Below the pieces are notes generated by a model that worked only from the letters and a program-made list of their open reading frames with translations, did not search any database and was not told the DNA's origin. Both the position numbers and the translations under genes were made by a program. A stretch of 29,218 bases of DNA, from IMG/VR virus record IMGVR_UViG_3300002488_000044, positions 1 through 29,218 of that record; one strand, given 5' to 3'. Below are positions 5,590 through 12,844 of this stretch, piece by piece (position 1 is the first letter of the stretch; each line of letters opens with the position of its first letter). The stretch comes from a virus.

Positions 5590-7572
5590 ATGGCAGGCAA
5601 CGACAGAAACCCAGCAGATCAAGAATCTAGACTATTCAAAGCCCTAACGAGGCTTTTTTCCGGTCCTATTGTAAACTATCGTTCACAGACTGGCCGCAGA
5701 ATTAGAAGACAGCATTTGGATAAATTTGCGTCTAGATTCAGAACAACCTCTGGTCAGCAGTTTAAAAAGACCCTCTATAATCCATTAGACAAATTGGCTG
5801 CCAATGCAATTGCTAACCAAAGAAGAGGCGAGCGATATGTAGACTTTGATCAAATGGAGTACACTCCTGAGATTGCATCTACGATTGACATATATGCTGA
5901 TGAGATGACCACATATTCTGATTTGCGGCCAATGTTGAACATTAAGTGCCCCAATGAAGAAATTAAAGCCGTTCTTTCTATTTTGTATGATAATATCTTA
6001 AACGTACAATACAATCTATTTGGATGGGCAAGAACAATGTGCAAGTATGGAGATTTCTTTCTATACTTGGACGTCGACGAAAAATATGGAGTCAAGTCGG
6101 CAATATCCCTTCCAGTTGGGGAGATCGAGAGATTGGAAGGACAAGACTCAACGAACCCAAATTATCTCCAATATCAGTGGAACTCCGCCGGCATGACTTT
6201 TGAAAACTGGCAGATTGCACATTTCCGTATTCTTGGAAACGATAAGTATGCACCATACGGCACTTCTATTCTTGAGCCAGCACGTCGTATCTGGCGCCAG
6301 CTTACGCTTATGGAAGATGCGATGATGGCATATCGTGTCATTCGTTCTTCTGAGCGTCGTGTTTTCAAGATTGATGTAGGTGCAATCCCTCCCCAGGAAG
6401 TTGAACAATATATGGAAAAGATTGTATCTCAACTTAAGCGCCACTCTGTTGTGGATCCAGAAAGTGGAAGAATTGATTTGAGATATAACCCTATGTCGAT
6501 TGAAGAAGATTATTTCATCCCGGTAAGACAGGGTTCTGCTACGGCAATTGAGTCGCTAGCCGGCGCCCAAAACATTACTGCGATTGATGACATCAAGTAT
6601 CTCCGCGATAAATTATTCTCTGCGTTAAAGATTCCCCAAGCTTACCTTACGATGGGAGAGGGAGCCGAAGAAGATAAAACTACACTAGCACAAAAAGATA
6701 TTCGTTTTGCTAGAACAATACAGAGATTGCAGAGAGTGATTATTTCTGAACTTACTAAAGTCGGAATTATCCACTTATATACTCTCGGTTTCCGCGGCGA
6801 TGATTTGCTGGCGTTTGAATTAGCGCTAAACAATCCATCGAAGATTGCAGAGCTTCAAGAGCTTGAACACTGGAAGCAAAAATTTGATATCGCAGCGTCT
6901 GCCACTGAAGGATATTTTTCTCGTAGATGGGTTGCGGAAAAGGTGTTCGGAATGTCTCACGAAGAGTTTATGCGTAATCAGCGCGAGATGTATTACGATC
7001 GCAAACATGACGCGTCACTTCAACAAGTGGCCGAAGCCGCCGCCGCCGGCGAGACTGGTGGCGCCCTCGGAGGTGACCTAGGGGGAGACTTAGGCGGTGA
7101 TCTTGGCGGCGATCTTGGTGGAGATCTTGGCGACGATCTCGGCGGCCCTGCCGAAATGCCAGCTGGAGATGCCGGCGGAGGCGATGCCGGAGGAGAAGAC
7201 TCGGCGTTACTCGCAGCACCTCCAGGTTCACGTAATGCACCAAGACTTACACCGGGAGCAAAAGGTAAGAAATACCACCCAGTTAAAGTTGATAAAAGGC
7301 AATCCGGCGCAAGAACTCGCGCGTATGCTTCAAAACATTCAGCAGAAAAAAGCAGTGCTACAATTAGAAATATTATGCCTGGATATGGCGACTTACGGTC
7401 ACTTACAAGTGCAGATGGTATGTCAGCAGGTATTTATGAACAAGAACAACCTACTTATAGTTTAGAGGAAAGCTCTGAAGAAGAGAAAATTTTCTCTATT
7501 AATGAATCAGTTAGAAGTCTGATTCTCGGTTTAGAGACTAAAACGGAGAAAGAAATTGAAAGTGAAACATAA
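5590..7572 (+). CDS. gp20: portal protein, gp20-like, with C-terminal extension
   Basis: 660 residues; forms the dodecameric ring at one capsid vertex through which DNA enters and onto which the neck assembles. Family features visible: the YTPEIASTIDIYADEMTT helix, NLFGWARTMCKYGDFFLY, the WQIAHFRI...YGTSILEPARRIWRQL stem region, and the LFSALKIPQAYL...TLAQKDIRFARTIQ region. T4 gp20 is 524 residues. Here the recognisable part ends near residue 485 and is followed by an extra region of roughly 170 residues, which opens with six GGDL/GDDL repeats (494-517) and then has Gly/Ala/Pro, basic and acidic stretches. The extension is unusual and probably flexible. The next gene starts 17 nt before this stop. 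Identification is firm; the role of the extension is unknown. Confidence 0.92.
   Translation: MAGNDRNPADQESRLFKALTRLFSGPIVNYRSQTGRRIRRQHLDKFASRFRTTSGQQFKKTLYNPLDKLAANAIANQRRGERYVDFDQMEYTPEIASTIDIYADEMTTYSDLRPMLNIKCPNEEIKAVLSILYDNILNVQYNLFGWARTMCKYGDFFLYLDVDEKYGVKSAISLPVGEIERLEGQDSTNPNYLQYQWNSAGMTFENWQIAHFRILGNDKYAPYGTSILEPARRIWRQLTLMEDAMMAYRVIRSSERRVFKIDVGAIPPQEVEQYMEKIVSQLKRHSVVDPESGRIDLRYNPMSIEEDYFIPVRQGSATAIESLAGAQNITAIDDIKYLRDKLFSALKIPQAYLTMGEGAEEDKTTLAQKDIRFARTIQRLQRVIISELTKVGIIHLYTLGFRGDDLLAFELALNNPSKIAELQELEHWKQKFDIAASATEGYFSRRWVAEKVFGMSHEEFMRNQREMYYDRKHDASLQQVAEAAAAGETGGALGGDLGGDLGGDLGGDLGGDLGDDLGGPAEMPAGDAGGGDAGGEDSALLAAPPGSRNAPRLTPGAKGKKYHPVKVDKRQSGARTRAYASKHSAEKSSATIRNIMPGYGDLRSLTSADGMSAGIYEQEQPTYSLEESSEEEKIFSINESVRSLILGLETKTEKEIESET
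7069..7140 (+). repeat. six 12-bp tandem repeats coding GGDL
   Basis: Six consecutive 12-base units encode GGDL five times and then GDDL. Third-position bases differ between units (for example CTA, TTA, CTT, CTC for Leu), so selection has kept the peptide while the DNA diverged. They lie at the start of the portal's C-terminal extension. Confidence 0.9.
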
Positions 7573-8389
7573 TAAGAAACGAAACACAGCATTTGTATAT
7601 GAAGCATTAGTCCGCGAGGCAACTGTTTCAATTCTTAAGGGAGACCAGGAAAGAAAAGACAAAGTTGTGTCTGTAATTAAAAAGCATTTTGGTCAAAATT
7701 CAGTACTTAAAAAGGATCTAGAGTGTTACCGTTCTTTGTATGAGAATCAAAACATTGGCCGGTTCCATTCGGAAAAGATCATCAAAGAGGCCAAAATCGC
7801 AAGTAGGCTGATTGACCCTAACGGCTTATTTAAAGCTCAGACTGAATTGATCGACGATATTAATAAAGATATTTCTCCTTCCGTATTTGGAAATTATGTT
7901 CCAAATTATAAAACACTTGCAACCATCGCGCAAATATTCTCAAAGAATATTTCTCCGAAAAGAAAAGTCATGCTTGAGAACCTTATAGCTGAAAATATGG
8001 CTAAAGATGTAGAAAGAAAGGTAGAAACTGAAAAAATTGATAATCTAGTTTATAAGACATTTATCGACAAATTCAATCAAAAATATGATGATAAACTCCT
8101 GAAGGAGCAGAAGGACTTATTAAACTACTATGTGTCTTCCTTCTCAGACAATGCTCTAGAGTTGAAAATTTTCTTAAATGAGGAAATATTAAGATTAAAA
8201 GAAGAATTAAAAAAATCCTTGGCAGCTGAAGAAATTGCTAACGACAAAGAAATGCAAGACAAAACGCAAGAAATCATCGCCCGGCTGGCTTCTTTTTCGA
8301 GAGAGCAGATCAGCGAACACGTCCTTTTGACTATCTTAAGGACACAAAAACTAGTAAAGGAAATCAACACAGATGGCAATAACGGTTAG
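7556..8389 (+). CDS. conserved helical protein downstream of portal, unknown function
   Basis: 277 residues if it starts at TTG 7556, which sits 7 nt after GGAG (7545-7548). GTG 7562, giving MKHNKKRNTAFVYEALVRE, is the alternative. The protein is almost wholly helical and strongly charged, with no membrane segment. NKKRNTAFVYEALVRE at the N-terminus is a pattern I recall from T4-like marine phages next to the portal, without a known function. In T4 this slot holds the prohead-core genes 67 and 68, but this protein is much larger and shows no clear similarity, so a core or portal-vertex role is inferred only from place. It overlaps the portal gene upstream and the next gene downstream by 17 nt each. 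Confidence 0.7.
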   Translation: MKVKHNKKRNTAFVYEALVREATVSILKGDQERKDKVVSVIKKHFGQNSVLKKDLECYRSLYENQNIGRFHSEKIIKEAKIASRLIDPNGLFKAQTELIDDINKDISPSVFGNYVPNYKTLATIAQIFSKNISPKRKVMLENLIAENMAKDVERKVETEKIDNLVYKTFIDKFNQKYDDKLLKEQKDLLNYYVSSFSDNALELKIFLNEEILRLKEELKKSLAAEEIANDKEMQDKTQEIIARLASFSREQISEHVLLTILRTQKLVKEINTDGNNG

Positions 8390-8912
8390 AGTTGGCTCCG
8401 GAGCACAACAAACAAAAATAGTTTTAGAACTTGATGTCAGAAAAAGTATCGCCGGCGATCTGATGATCTTTGATCACGGCGACATAGACATCGTGCTGTC
8501 TCCTATAAATAATAAAATTACGGCATTTCCAAAAGAGGTTATGAATGATTTGGTTTATGGGGCGCAAAACAGACTGTTTACCCATCTACAAAAGAAGGGC
8601 CTTCTAATACCTGAATCCATTCAGGCAGGCTCCTTTTACGGTTCTTTTGAGGGCACCCTTCAGACAGCGGCTGATGAAAACGTCAGTGCGCCAAAATTAG
8701 CTCTTATTAATATTTCAAATTTTATCGATGAAGAACGACCATATTTTGAAGCGGTCGAGGCTATAGTTGCAATGGACGACGATGCTCTGATACACCCAGA
8801 TAAGGAACACTCTACGGAGCTTGGAGAGGTTCCACAAGCCGCAGAGAAGGGCTCAATGCGCTCAAGTTACATTAGAGACCCATATTCAATGAATTACATG
8901 TATACACTTTAG
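8373..8912 (+). CDS. conserved phage protein of unknown function
   Basis: 179 residues with ATG 8373 inside the previous gene. The N-terminal half is predicted beta-rich (AITVRVGSG, KIVLELDV, DLMIFDHGDIDIVL), followed by FPKEVMNDLVYGAQNRLFTHLQKKGLL, which looks helical. The C-terminal tail is acidic and ends in SYIRDPYSMNYMYTL. There is no signal, membrane segment or catalytic motif. I do not recognise a named family. Its setting between portal and prohead protease suggests a head-assembly role, which the sequence itself does not show. Confidence 0.65.
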   Translation: MAITVRVGSGAQQTKIVLELDVRKSIAGDLMIFDHGDIDIVLSPINNKITAFPKEVMNDLVYGAQNRLFTHLQKKGLLIPESIQAGSFYGSFEGTLQTAADENVSAPKLALINISNFIDEERPYFEAVEAIVAMDDDALIHPDKEHSTELGEVPQAAEKGSMRSSYIRDPYSMNYMYTL

Positions 8913-8920
8913 AGGATTTA

Positions 8921-9277
8921 ATGGAGCTTATATATTTTGTTTTGGCAGCCTATGGTCTTACGCAGATTTTAGTCTATAGCGATTTGCCACTACTGAGCCG
9001 TTTACGGCCATCAAAAGACTTTCTTGGAGGATACGGAAAAGTATTTCATTGTCCAATGTGCATGGGTTTCCATGTGGGTTGGTTTTTAATGCTGCTTTCT
9101 CCGTTTACGGAACTATTTAGTTTTGATGTAACTGTTACCAATTTTTTTATTTTGGGATGGTTATCTTCCGGAACATCTTATATATTTAATATGATTTTTG
9201 GAGACGAAGGAATTAAACATGAACATAAACATTTGGACACAAAAGTGGATGCTTCAGCCGGTCCGACACTGCTGTAA
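8921..9277 (+). CDS. integral membrane protein with CPMCMGF motif
   Basis: 118 residues, probably with three membrane helices: about 3-18 (IYFVLAAYGLTQILV), 48-62 (GFHVGWFLMLLSPF) and 72-92 (VTNFFILGWLSSGTSYIF). FHCPMCMGFHVGW just before the second helix resembles the CPxCxxxWxG motif of small DUF1360-type bacterial membrane proteins, which have no known function. The tail is His/Lys/Asp-rich (IKHEHKHLD). A membrane protein inside a capsid gene cluster is out of place. It could act at the host membrane during head assembly, since T4 proheads assemble at the membrane, or in exclusion; both are guesses. ATG 8921 follows AGAGGA closely. Confidence 0.6.
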   Translation: MELIYFVLAAYGLTQILVYSDLPLLSRLRPSKDFLGGYGKVFHCPMCMGFHVGWFLMLLSPFTELFSFDVTVTNFFILGWLSSGTSYIFNMIFGDEGIKHEHKHLDTKVDASAGPTLL

Positions 9278-9292
9278 AGGATCTTAGCTGAG

Positions 9293-10348
9293 ATGAATAA
9301 GAATCAGAAATTGATAAAAAAATTTCTTATCAAGGAATTTAAAAAACTTCCTCATGTCGATATGGTTGACGAGGGTGTTTTAGATCGTATGGGCGCCAGA
9401 GTTGCCGGAGCTTTTTCGAGAGGGCTGTCAGGCGATGCTAGCAGATCCATAGCAAAGAAAGTTCAGCGTATAATTAATACGCATAGAGTTGAGATGGAAT
9501 CTGATTTTGCCAAGCTGGACATCACAGATACACCAGCAGTTGAGCAAGTTCTTGATTCAATGCGAAAAATGGAAAACGCAGCCAAGCAGTATCTTGATGG
9601 AGAAAAAGCACGCTCAGGTGGTTATGTAACAAAACAAGGTGACGCTGCGCCACCAATAGACACAAATAACGACGGCAAGCCAGATGCACAAGACACCGAT
9701 GGAGATGGAAAGCCGGAAGTTTTTGATACTGATGGCGACGGCCAAATAGACGCGCAGGATACGAATGATGACGGAAAGCCTGATGCAGCACCAGCAGCCA
9801 CGTCAACTGTTAATGTATACAAAGGAAAGGGTGGTAAAGGCCTTCAAAGCACACTAGATAAGCTTAAATTAGCTCCGGCTGTTCGCAATGCAGTGTTGAA
9901 AAGCGTTGCAGCGCAACTAAAAGATCAGGGCGTCGATGTGTTAGAAGAAGACGAAGAAATAGATGAAATGGCTGGTGCACGACCCGCCGGCCGCGCTCGT
10001 CAGCCTCGAATGCAAAACAAGCAAAAACGACCTGATGTAAAATTTTCAACTGGCAAAGCTAAGGACACGGTTCCAGGCGGCAGTGCACCAAGTCCAACGC
10101 CTACAAAAGCAAACAAAGGTACGCCAACCATAACTTTAAGCGGTAAAGATGGGATTCAGTCAGCACTCAACAAAGCAGGAATAAAAGGAACCCAACAAAG
10201 TCAAATAACTAAAGCGATTCAAGCTTGGGCGCAGGCTTCAAATTTGCAGATTAACGAAGAGCGCTTACTGAGTGACTTGTCTCGGGCCCTGATTACAGAG
10301 AGCAGATTTGATCGCTGGCGTGAGATTGCAGGATTATTAAGGAGCTAA
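9293..10348 (+). CDS. probable prohead-core-type protein with four Ca-binding-like DxDxDG repeats
   Basis: 351 residues. Order: a basic N-terminal helix (MNKNQKLIKKFLIKEFKKL), a helical region to about residue 105, four perfect 11-residue repeats at 123-166 of the form DTDGDGKPExx, then two related helical modules (about 181-219 and 284-323, sharing GLQS/GIQS...VLEE/INEE) separated by a basic, Pro-rich linker. The end is RFDRWREIAGLLRS. The DxDxDG loops match EF-hand or thrombospondin-type-3 calcium loops. The R-x-x-(I/L)-A-G-(I/L) tail resembles the end of gp22 (RMKKLAGIKS), hinting that both interact with the same partner. The position directly before the prohead protease supports a core role, but no homologue is named. 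Confidence 0.65.
   Translation: MNKNQKLIKKFLIKEFKKLPHVDMVDEGVLDRMGARVAGAFSRGLSGDASRSIAKKVQRIINTHRVEMESDFAKLDITDTPAVEQVLDSMRKMENAAKQYLDGEKARSGGYVTKQGDAAPPIDTNNDGKPDAQDTDGDGKPEVFDTDGDGQIDAQDTNDDGKPDAAPAATSTVNVYKGKGGKGLQSTLDKLKLAPAVRNAVLKSVAAQLKDQGVDVLEEDEEIDEMAGARPAGRARQPRMQNKQKRPDVKFSTGKAKDTVPGGSAPSPTPTKANKGTPTITLSGKDGIQSALNKAGIKGTQQSQITKAIQAWAQASNLQINEERLLSDLSRALITESRFDRWREIAGLLRS
9659..9790 (+). repeat. four 33-bp tandem repeats coding acidic DxDxDG loops
   Basis: Units at 9659, 9692, 9725 and 9758 encode 11 residues each: DTNNDGKPDAQ, DTDGDGKPEVF, DTDGDGQIDAQ and DTNDDGKPDAA. Spacing is exact. Each unit has the Asp/Asn ligands and Gly of a calcium loop. Confidence 0.9.
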
Positions 10349-10352
10349 CGAG

Positions 10353-10961
10353 ATGTCTAAAAAACTTTTAAGAGAATACTATGCTTTATGCGACGGTGGC
10401 GTATGCCAGGATCTTTTGACCGAGGATGAAAAGCGTTATGTTGCCGATGGCGGCATGATTCTTTCTGGCATTATGCAGATGACCGAAACTAAAAATGGTA
10501 ATGGTCGGGAGTACCAGCACGAAACTATGATACGCGAAGTCAAGAACTATCAAAAGCTTATTAAGGAAAACCGCGCTCTTGGGGAACTTGATCACCCTGA
10601 TGATTCGGTGATCAATTTAAGAAACTGCTCCCATATGGTCACTGCTATTTGGATGGAAGAAAAAAATGTTATGGGCAAAATTAAAGTGCTCGATACTCCA
10701 TCTGGAAAGATATTAAAAGAATTAGTAAATGGTGGAGTTACCGTTGGTGTCTCGTCACGCGGTATGGGTTCTGTCCGCGAAGAAGCAGGAAGGACAATAG
10801 TAGAAGATGATTTCCAATTGATCTGTTTTGATATGGTTTCCGAGCCATCAACACCCGGCGCGTTTATGATGCGCGAAGCAAAAGAATTTAACAATAATGT
10901 TTTCACAAAGGCCGACAAAATTAACCGGCTCTTAAATGAGGTTTTAAGTGAACAAGACTGA
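10353..10961 (+). CDS. gp21: prohead maturation protease, gp21-like
   Basis: 202 residues, close to T4 gp21 (212). A serine protease of the T4 prohead endopeptidase family that cleaves the scaffold core, the gp23 N-terminus and internal proteins before packaging. Diagnostic blocks: NGNGREYQ (48-55), RALGELDHP with catalytic His81, GKIKVLDTPSGKILKEL (108-124), and GVSSRGMGS with catalytic Ser134 or 135. DDFQLICFDMVSEPSTPGA follows. It starts 4 nt after the previous stop, with GGAGC upstream of ATG 10353. The next gene begins inside its end at GTG 10948. The N-terminus MSKKLLREYY resembles the small tag seen elsewhere in the cluster. Confidence 0.94.
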   Translation: MSKKLLREYYALCDGGVCQDLLTEDEKRYVADGGMILSGIMQMTETKNGNGREYQHETMIREVKNYQKLIKENRALGELDHPDDSVINLRNCSHMVTAIWMEEKNVMGKIKVLDTPSGKILKELVNGGVTVGVSSRGMGSVREEAGRTIVEDDFQLICFDMVSEPSTPGAFMMREAKEFNNNVFTKADKINRLLNEVLSEQD

Positions 10962-11355
10962 TTTAAAAAAATTAATTAAGCCACTCGTAAAGGAGTGTAT
11001 TAATGAAGTCCTTATAGAAGAAGGGCTTCTTTCCAATGTTGTTGCAGAGGTGACTCGCGGTATGCAGACCGGCTTAGTGGTCGAACAAAATACTCAAAAG
11101 TTGACACAACAGGCGCCACAATCTGGCAGAGAAGCAACACAAAAAATAAACGAACACCGAGAAAAGCTTATGAAATCAATTGGTGCTGACGCATACAATG
11201 GTGTAGATCTTTTCGAAGGAACAAACCCGATGGCAACTCATGAAGTGTCAGAACCCAAGCCGGGACAAATAGATTTGGGAAGCCCAGTAGACCCGGGAGT
11301 TGATATTAGTTCCCTTGTGGGAGGTGCATCCAAAATGTGGGATGCAATGAAATAA
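10948..11355 (+). CDS. small protein with N-terminal helix tag after prohead protease
   Basis: 135 residues starting at GTG 10948, overlapping the protease gene by 14 nt, with ATGAGG upstream. The N-terminus MNKTDLKKLIKPLVKECINE plus VLIEEGLL is a longer version of the basic/acidic amphipathic helix found in other genes here. The rest is low in structure, Gln/Pro/Gly-rich, and ends SKMWDAMK. I recall the DLKKLIKPLVKEC...EVL.EEGLLS pattern from marine myovirus head clusters, with no known function. A core or internal virion protein is the simplest guess from location next to the protease. Confidence 0.65.
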   Translation: MNKTDLKKLIKPLVKECINEVLIEEGLLSNVVAEVTRGMQTGLVVEQNTQKLTQQAPQSGREATQKINEHREKLMKSIGADAYNGVDLFEGTNPMATHEVSEPKPGQIDLGSPVDPGVDISSLVGGASKMWDAMK

Positions 11356-11365
11356 AGAGAGAAAT

Positions 11366-11611
11366 ATGAAGAAGCCGAGCAACGTTGTAGTCAGATCAAG
11401 AGAATGCAAAAACAATCACGAAAGAATGATTCGTAGATTTATTAAAAAATGCAAAAAAGAAAAAATCATTGAACAAGTTAAAGAAAGAAGGTATTATAAG
11501 AAACCCTCTATAGCGAAGAAAGAAAAGCAAAAAAGAGCTGCTCGTCTTCGTAAGCGAGAAGAGCGAAAAAGAATAAGAGCGCAAGAAAGGCGCAATAGAA
11601 ACAAAAGGTGA
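11366..11611 (+). CDS. rpsU: phage-encoded ribosomal protein bS21
   Basis: 81 residues, very basic. The central part aligns by eye with bacterial bS21: ERMIRRFIKKCKKEKIIEQV corresponds to the ALRRFKRSCEKAGVLAEV block, followed by KERRYYKKPS (compare RRREFYEKPT) and a KxKxxxAxRxxKREERK basic tail. bS21 sits at the 30S platform near the anti-Shine-Dalgarno end of 16S rRNA and influences initiation. Phage-encoded bS21 is known from aquatic phages, including some that infect SAR11. It may replace the host copy and bias ribosomes towards phage mRNA, which is a hypothesis. It is placed between prohead and surface-protein genes, ahead of the first ACTATTTA box. Confidence 0.9.
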   Translation: MKKPSNVVVRSRECKNNHERMIRRFIKKCKKEKIIEQVKERRYYKKPSIAKKEKQKRAARLRKREERKRIRAQERRNRNKR

Positions 11612-11618
11612 CTATTTA
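11611..11618 (+). promoter_or_regulatory. ACTATTTA box, candidate late promoter
   Basis: ACTATTTA begins at the last base of the bS21 stop codon and lies 31 nt before ATG 11650. It is one of nine exact ACTAWWTA octamers in intergenic positions of this window. No recognisable -35 element is seen, as expected of a T4-type late promoter. Confidence 0.5.
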
Positions 11619-11649
11619 TAATGAATGTATTTAAATTAGGAGAATTTTG

Positions 11650-12105
11650 ATGTCGACATTTAAACATAGCAGTTGGGGAAGAACCCGCGGCCCTAAGAGC
11701 TTGGTTAACACTCCGGGAGGCTCAGTCGAGACCTTGGCTAACACGACTCCCCTGAAAGGTGTTGAGGCGAGTAACGCCGGTTATGCAACAGAAAACCAAA
11801 GATACTTACATGTTTTAGTTGAGGACACCAATGTGGGCACACCGACTGTAGTAGAAGTTTATGGATACTGCCACGCCTTTCAGCGGTGGTTCTCGCTACC
11901 TGTAACGCAGGCTGCTGGCTGGGGCACCAATGCATCACCCGCTGCCAGTTCCATAGCCATTAGTACTTCTGGCAACAATCCAGCGGTCCAAACTCCAGAC
12001 GAAAGGTCTTACCGGCGGTACGATATAACTGGAATAGATAAAGTTGCATTTGTAACCGCTACGGCCGCCAATGTTAATGTATTCGCAGCATGTAGCACAT
12101 TTTAA
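11650..12105 (+). CDS. probable virion surface/structural protein, unknown
   Basis: 151 residues from ATG 11650, 7 nt after AGGAG (11638-11642). The protein is beta-rich and Thr/Ala/Asn/Ser-rich with short hydrophobic strands (RYLHVLVEDT, PTVVEVYGYCHAFQRWFSL) and ends YDITGIDKVAFVTATAANVNVFAACSTF. This composition is typical of phage decoration or fibre domains. It heads a cassette of surface-type genes between bS21 and gp22 and has its own candidate late promoter, so strong late expression is likely. It lacks the C-terminal NWFV-type module of the next genes. No homologue is recognised. Confidence 0.65.
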   Translation: MSTFKHSSWGRTRGPKSLVNTPGGSVETLANTTPLKGVEASNAGYATENQRYLHVLVEDTNVGTPTVVEVYGYCHAFQRWFSLPVTQAAGWGTNASPAASSIAISTSGNNPAVQTPDERSYRRYDITGIDKVAFVTATAANVNVFAACSTF

Positions 12106-12114
12106 GGAGAAGGT

Positions 12115-12819
12115 ATGGCGAAGTTCGGTTGGGCATATGTAGACTGCGATGAAATTACTCCGGGTTCGGGATCCTTTGGTCCACCACATTCAATTCAGTT
12201 TGTAACTGAGTCTGGTGGTCCGACTACTGGATCAGCTTATCTTACATATTACACTAGTTCCCACACCGGCCTTGGTCGTGATGGGCACACTCTATATCTT
12301 ACCGGCACACTTATTGTCACAGGCGCTATATCAGCTAGCAGTTATCACATCGCGAACATAACTCAGATTGGTACCACCGGTTCGACATTCTTCGGTAATA
12401 CGAACGATGACGTACATATTCGTACCGGTAGCCTAACAGTCTCAAAGGTGGGCTTCGCCGGCACCGCCGACTATATCCTTAGCGCTTCTGCGCATGATGA
12501 ATCCGTAAGAGTTAGGGGCTTTGGTGGTGAATACACCCAAATCTTGGCCTCCACATCATATGTTGTCCAATCCAAGGATTATATCATTGGCGTATTCGAA
12601 CCCAACACGGTCACCATAACATTGCCCGGACCCTCTGGTTCCAATACTGGGCGCTTATTGGTTATCAAAGATGAGCTTGGAGTCAGAGGCACAGGTAGTA
12701 TTATTGTGACGGGCTCAAAAAATAGCAGTTACATCGACGGTGGTGTTTCTTACACAATGACAGGTTCTCGCCCAGCGATTAACCTTTATTCTAATGGAAG
12801 CAATTGGTTCGTCTTCTAA
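12115..12819 (+). CDS. virion surface/fibre-like protein with C-terminal SNGSNWFVF module
   Basis: 234 residues, beta-rich, Gly/Ser/Thr-rich. The C-terminal 80 residues read VTITLPGPSGSNTGRLLVIK, a variable IIVTGS...IDGG stretch, and LYSNGSNWFVF. This is a compact beta module that I recall from the ends of phage fibre and head-fibre proteins. Four other proteins in this window end with a related module. ATG 12115 follows AAGGAGAAGGT closely. Location among capsid genes favours a head decoration or head fibre rather than a tail fibre, though this is inferred. Confidence 0.65.
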   Translation: MAKFGWAYVDCDEITPGSGSFGPPHSIQFVTESGGPTTGSAYLTYYTSSHTGLGRDGHTLYLTGTLIVTGAISASSYHIANITQIGTTGSTFFGNTNDDVHIRTGSLTVSKVGFAGTADYILSASAHDESVRVRGFGGEYTQILASTSYVVQSKDYIIGVFEPNTVTITLPGPSGSNTGRLLVIKDELGVRGTGSIIVTGSKNSSYIDGGVSYTMTGSRPAINLYSNGSNWFVF

Positions 12820-12822
12820 TTA
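12815..12822 (+). promoter_or_regulatory. TCTAATTA, weak match to ACTAWWTA box
   Basis: TCTAATTA overlaps the stop codon of the preceding gene, 22 nt before ATG 12845. It differs from ACTAATTA at the first base. Placement fits the series but the match is imperfect. Confidence 0.3.
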
Positions 12823-12844
12823 AAGTAATAGGAGACGATATAAA

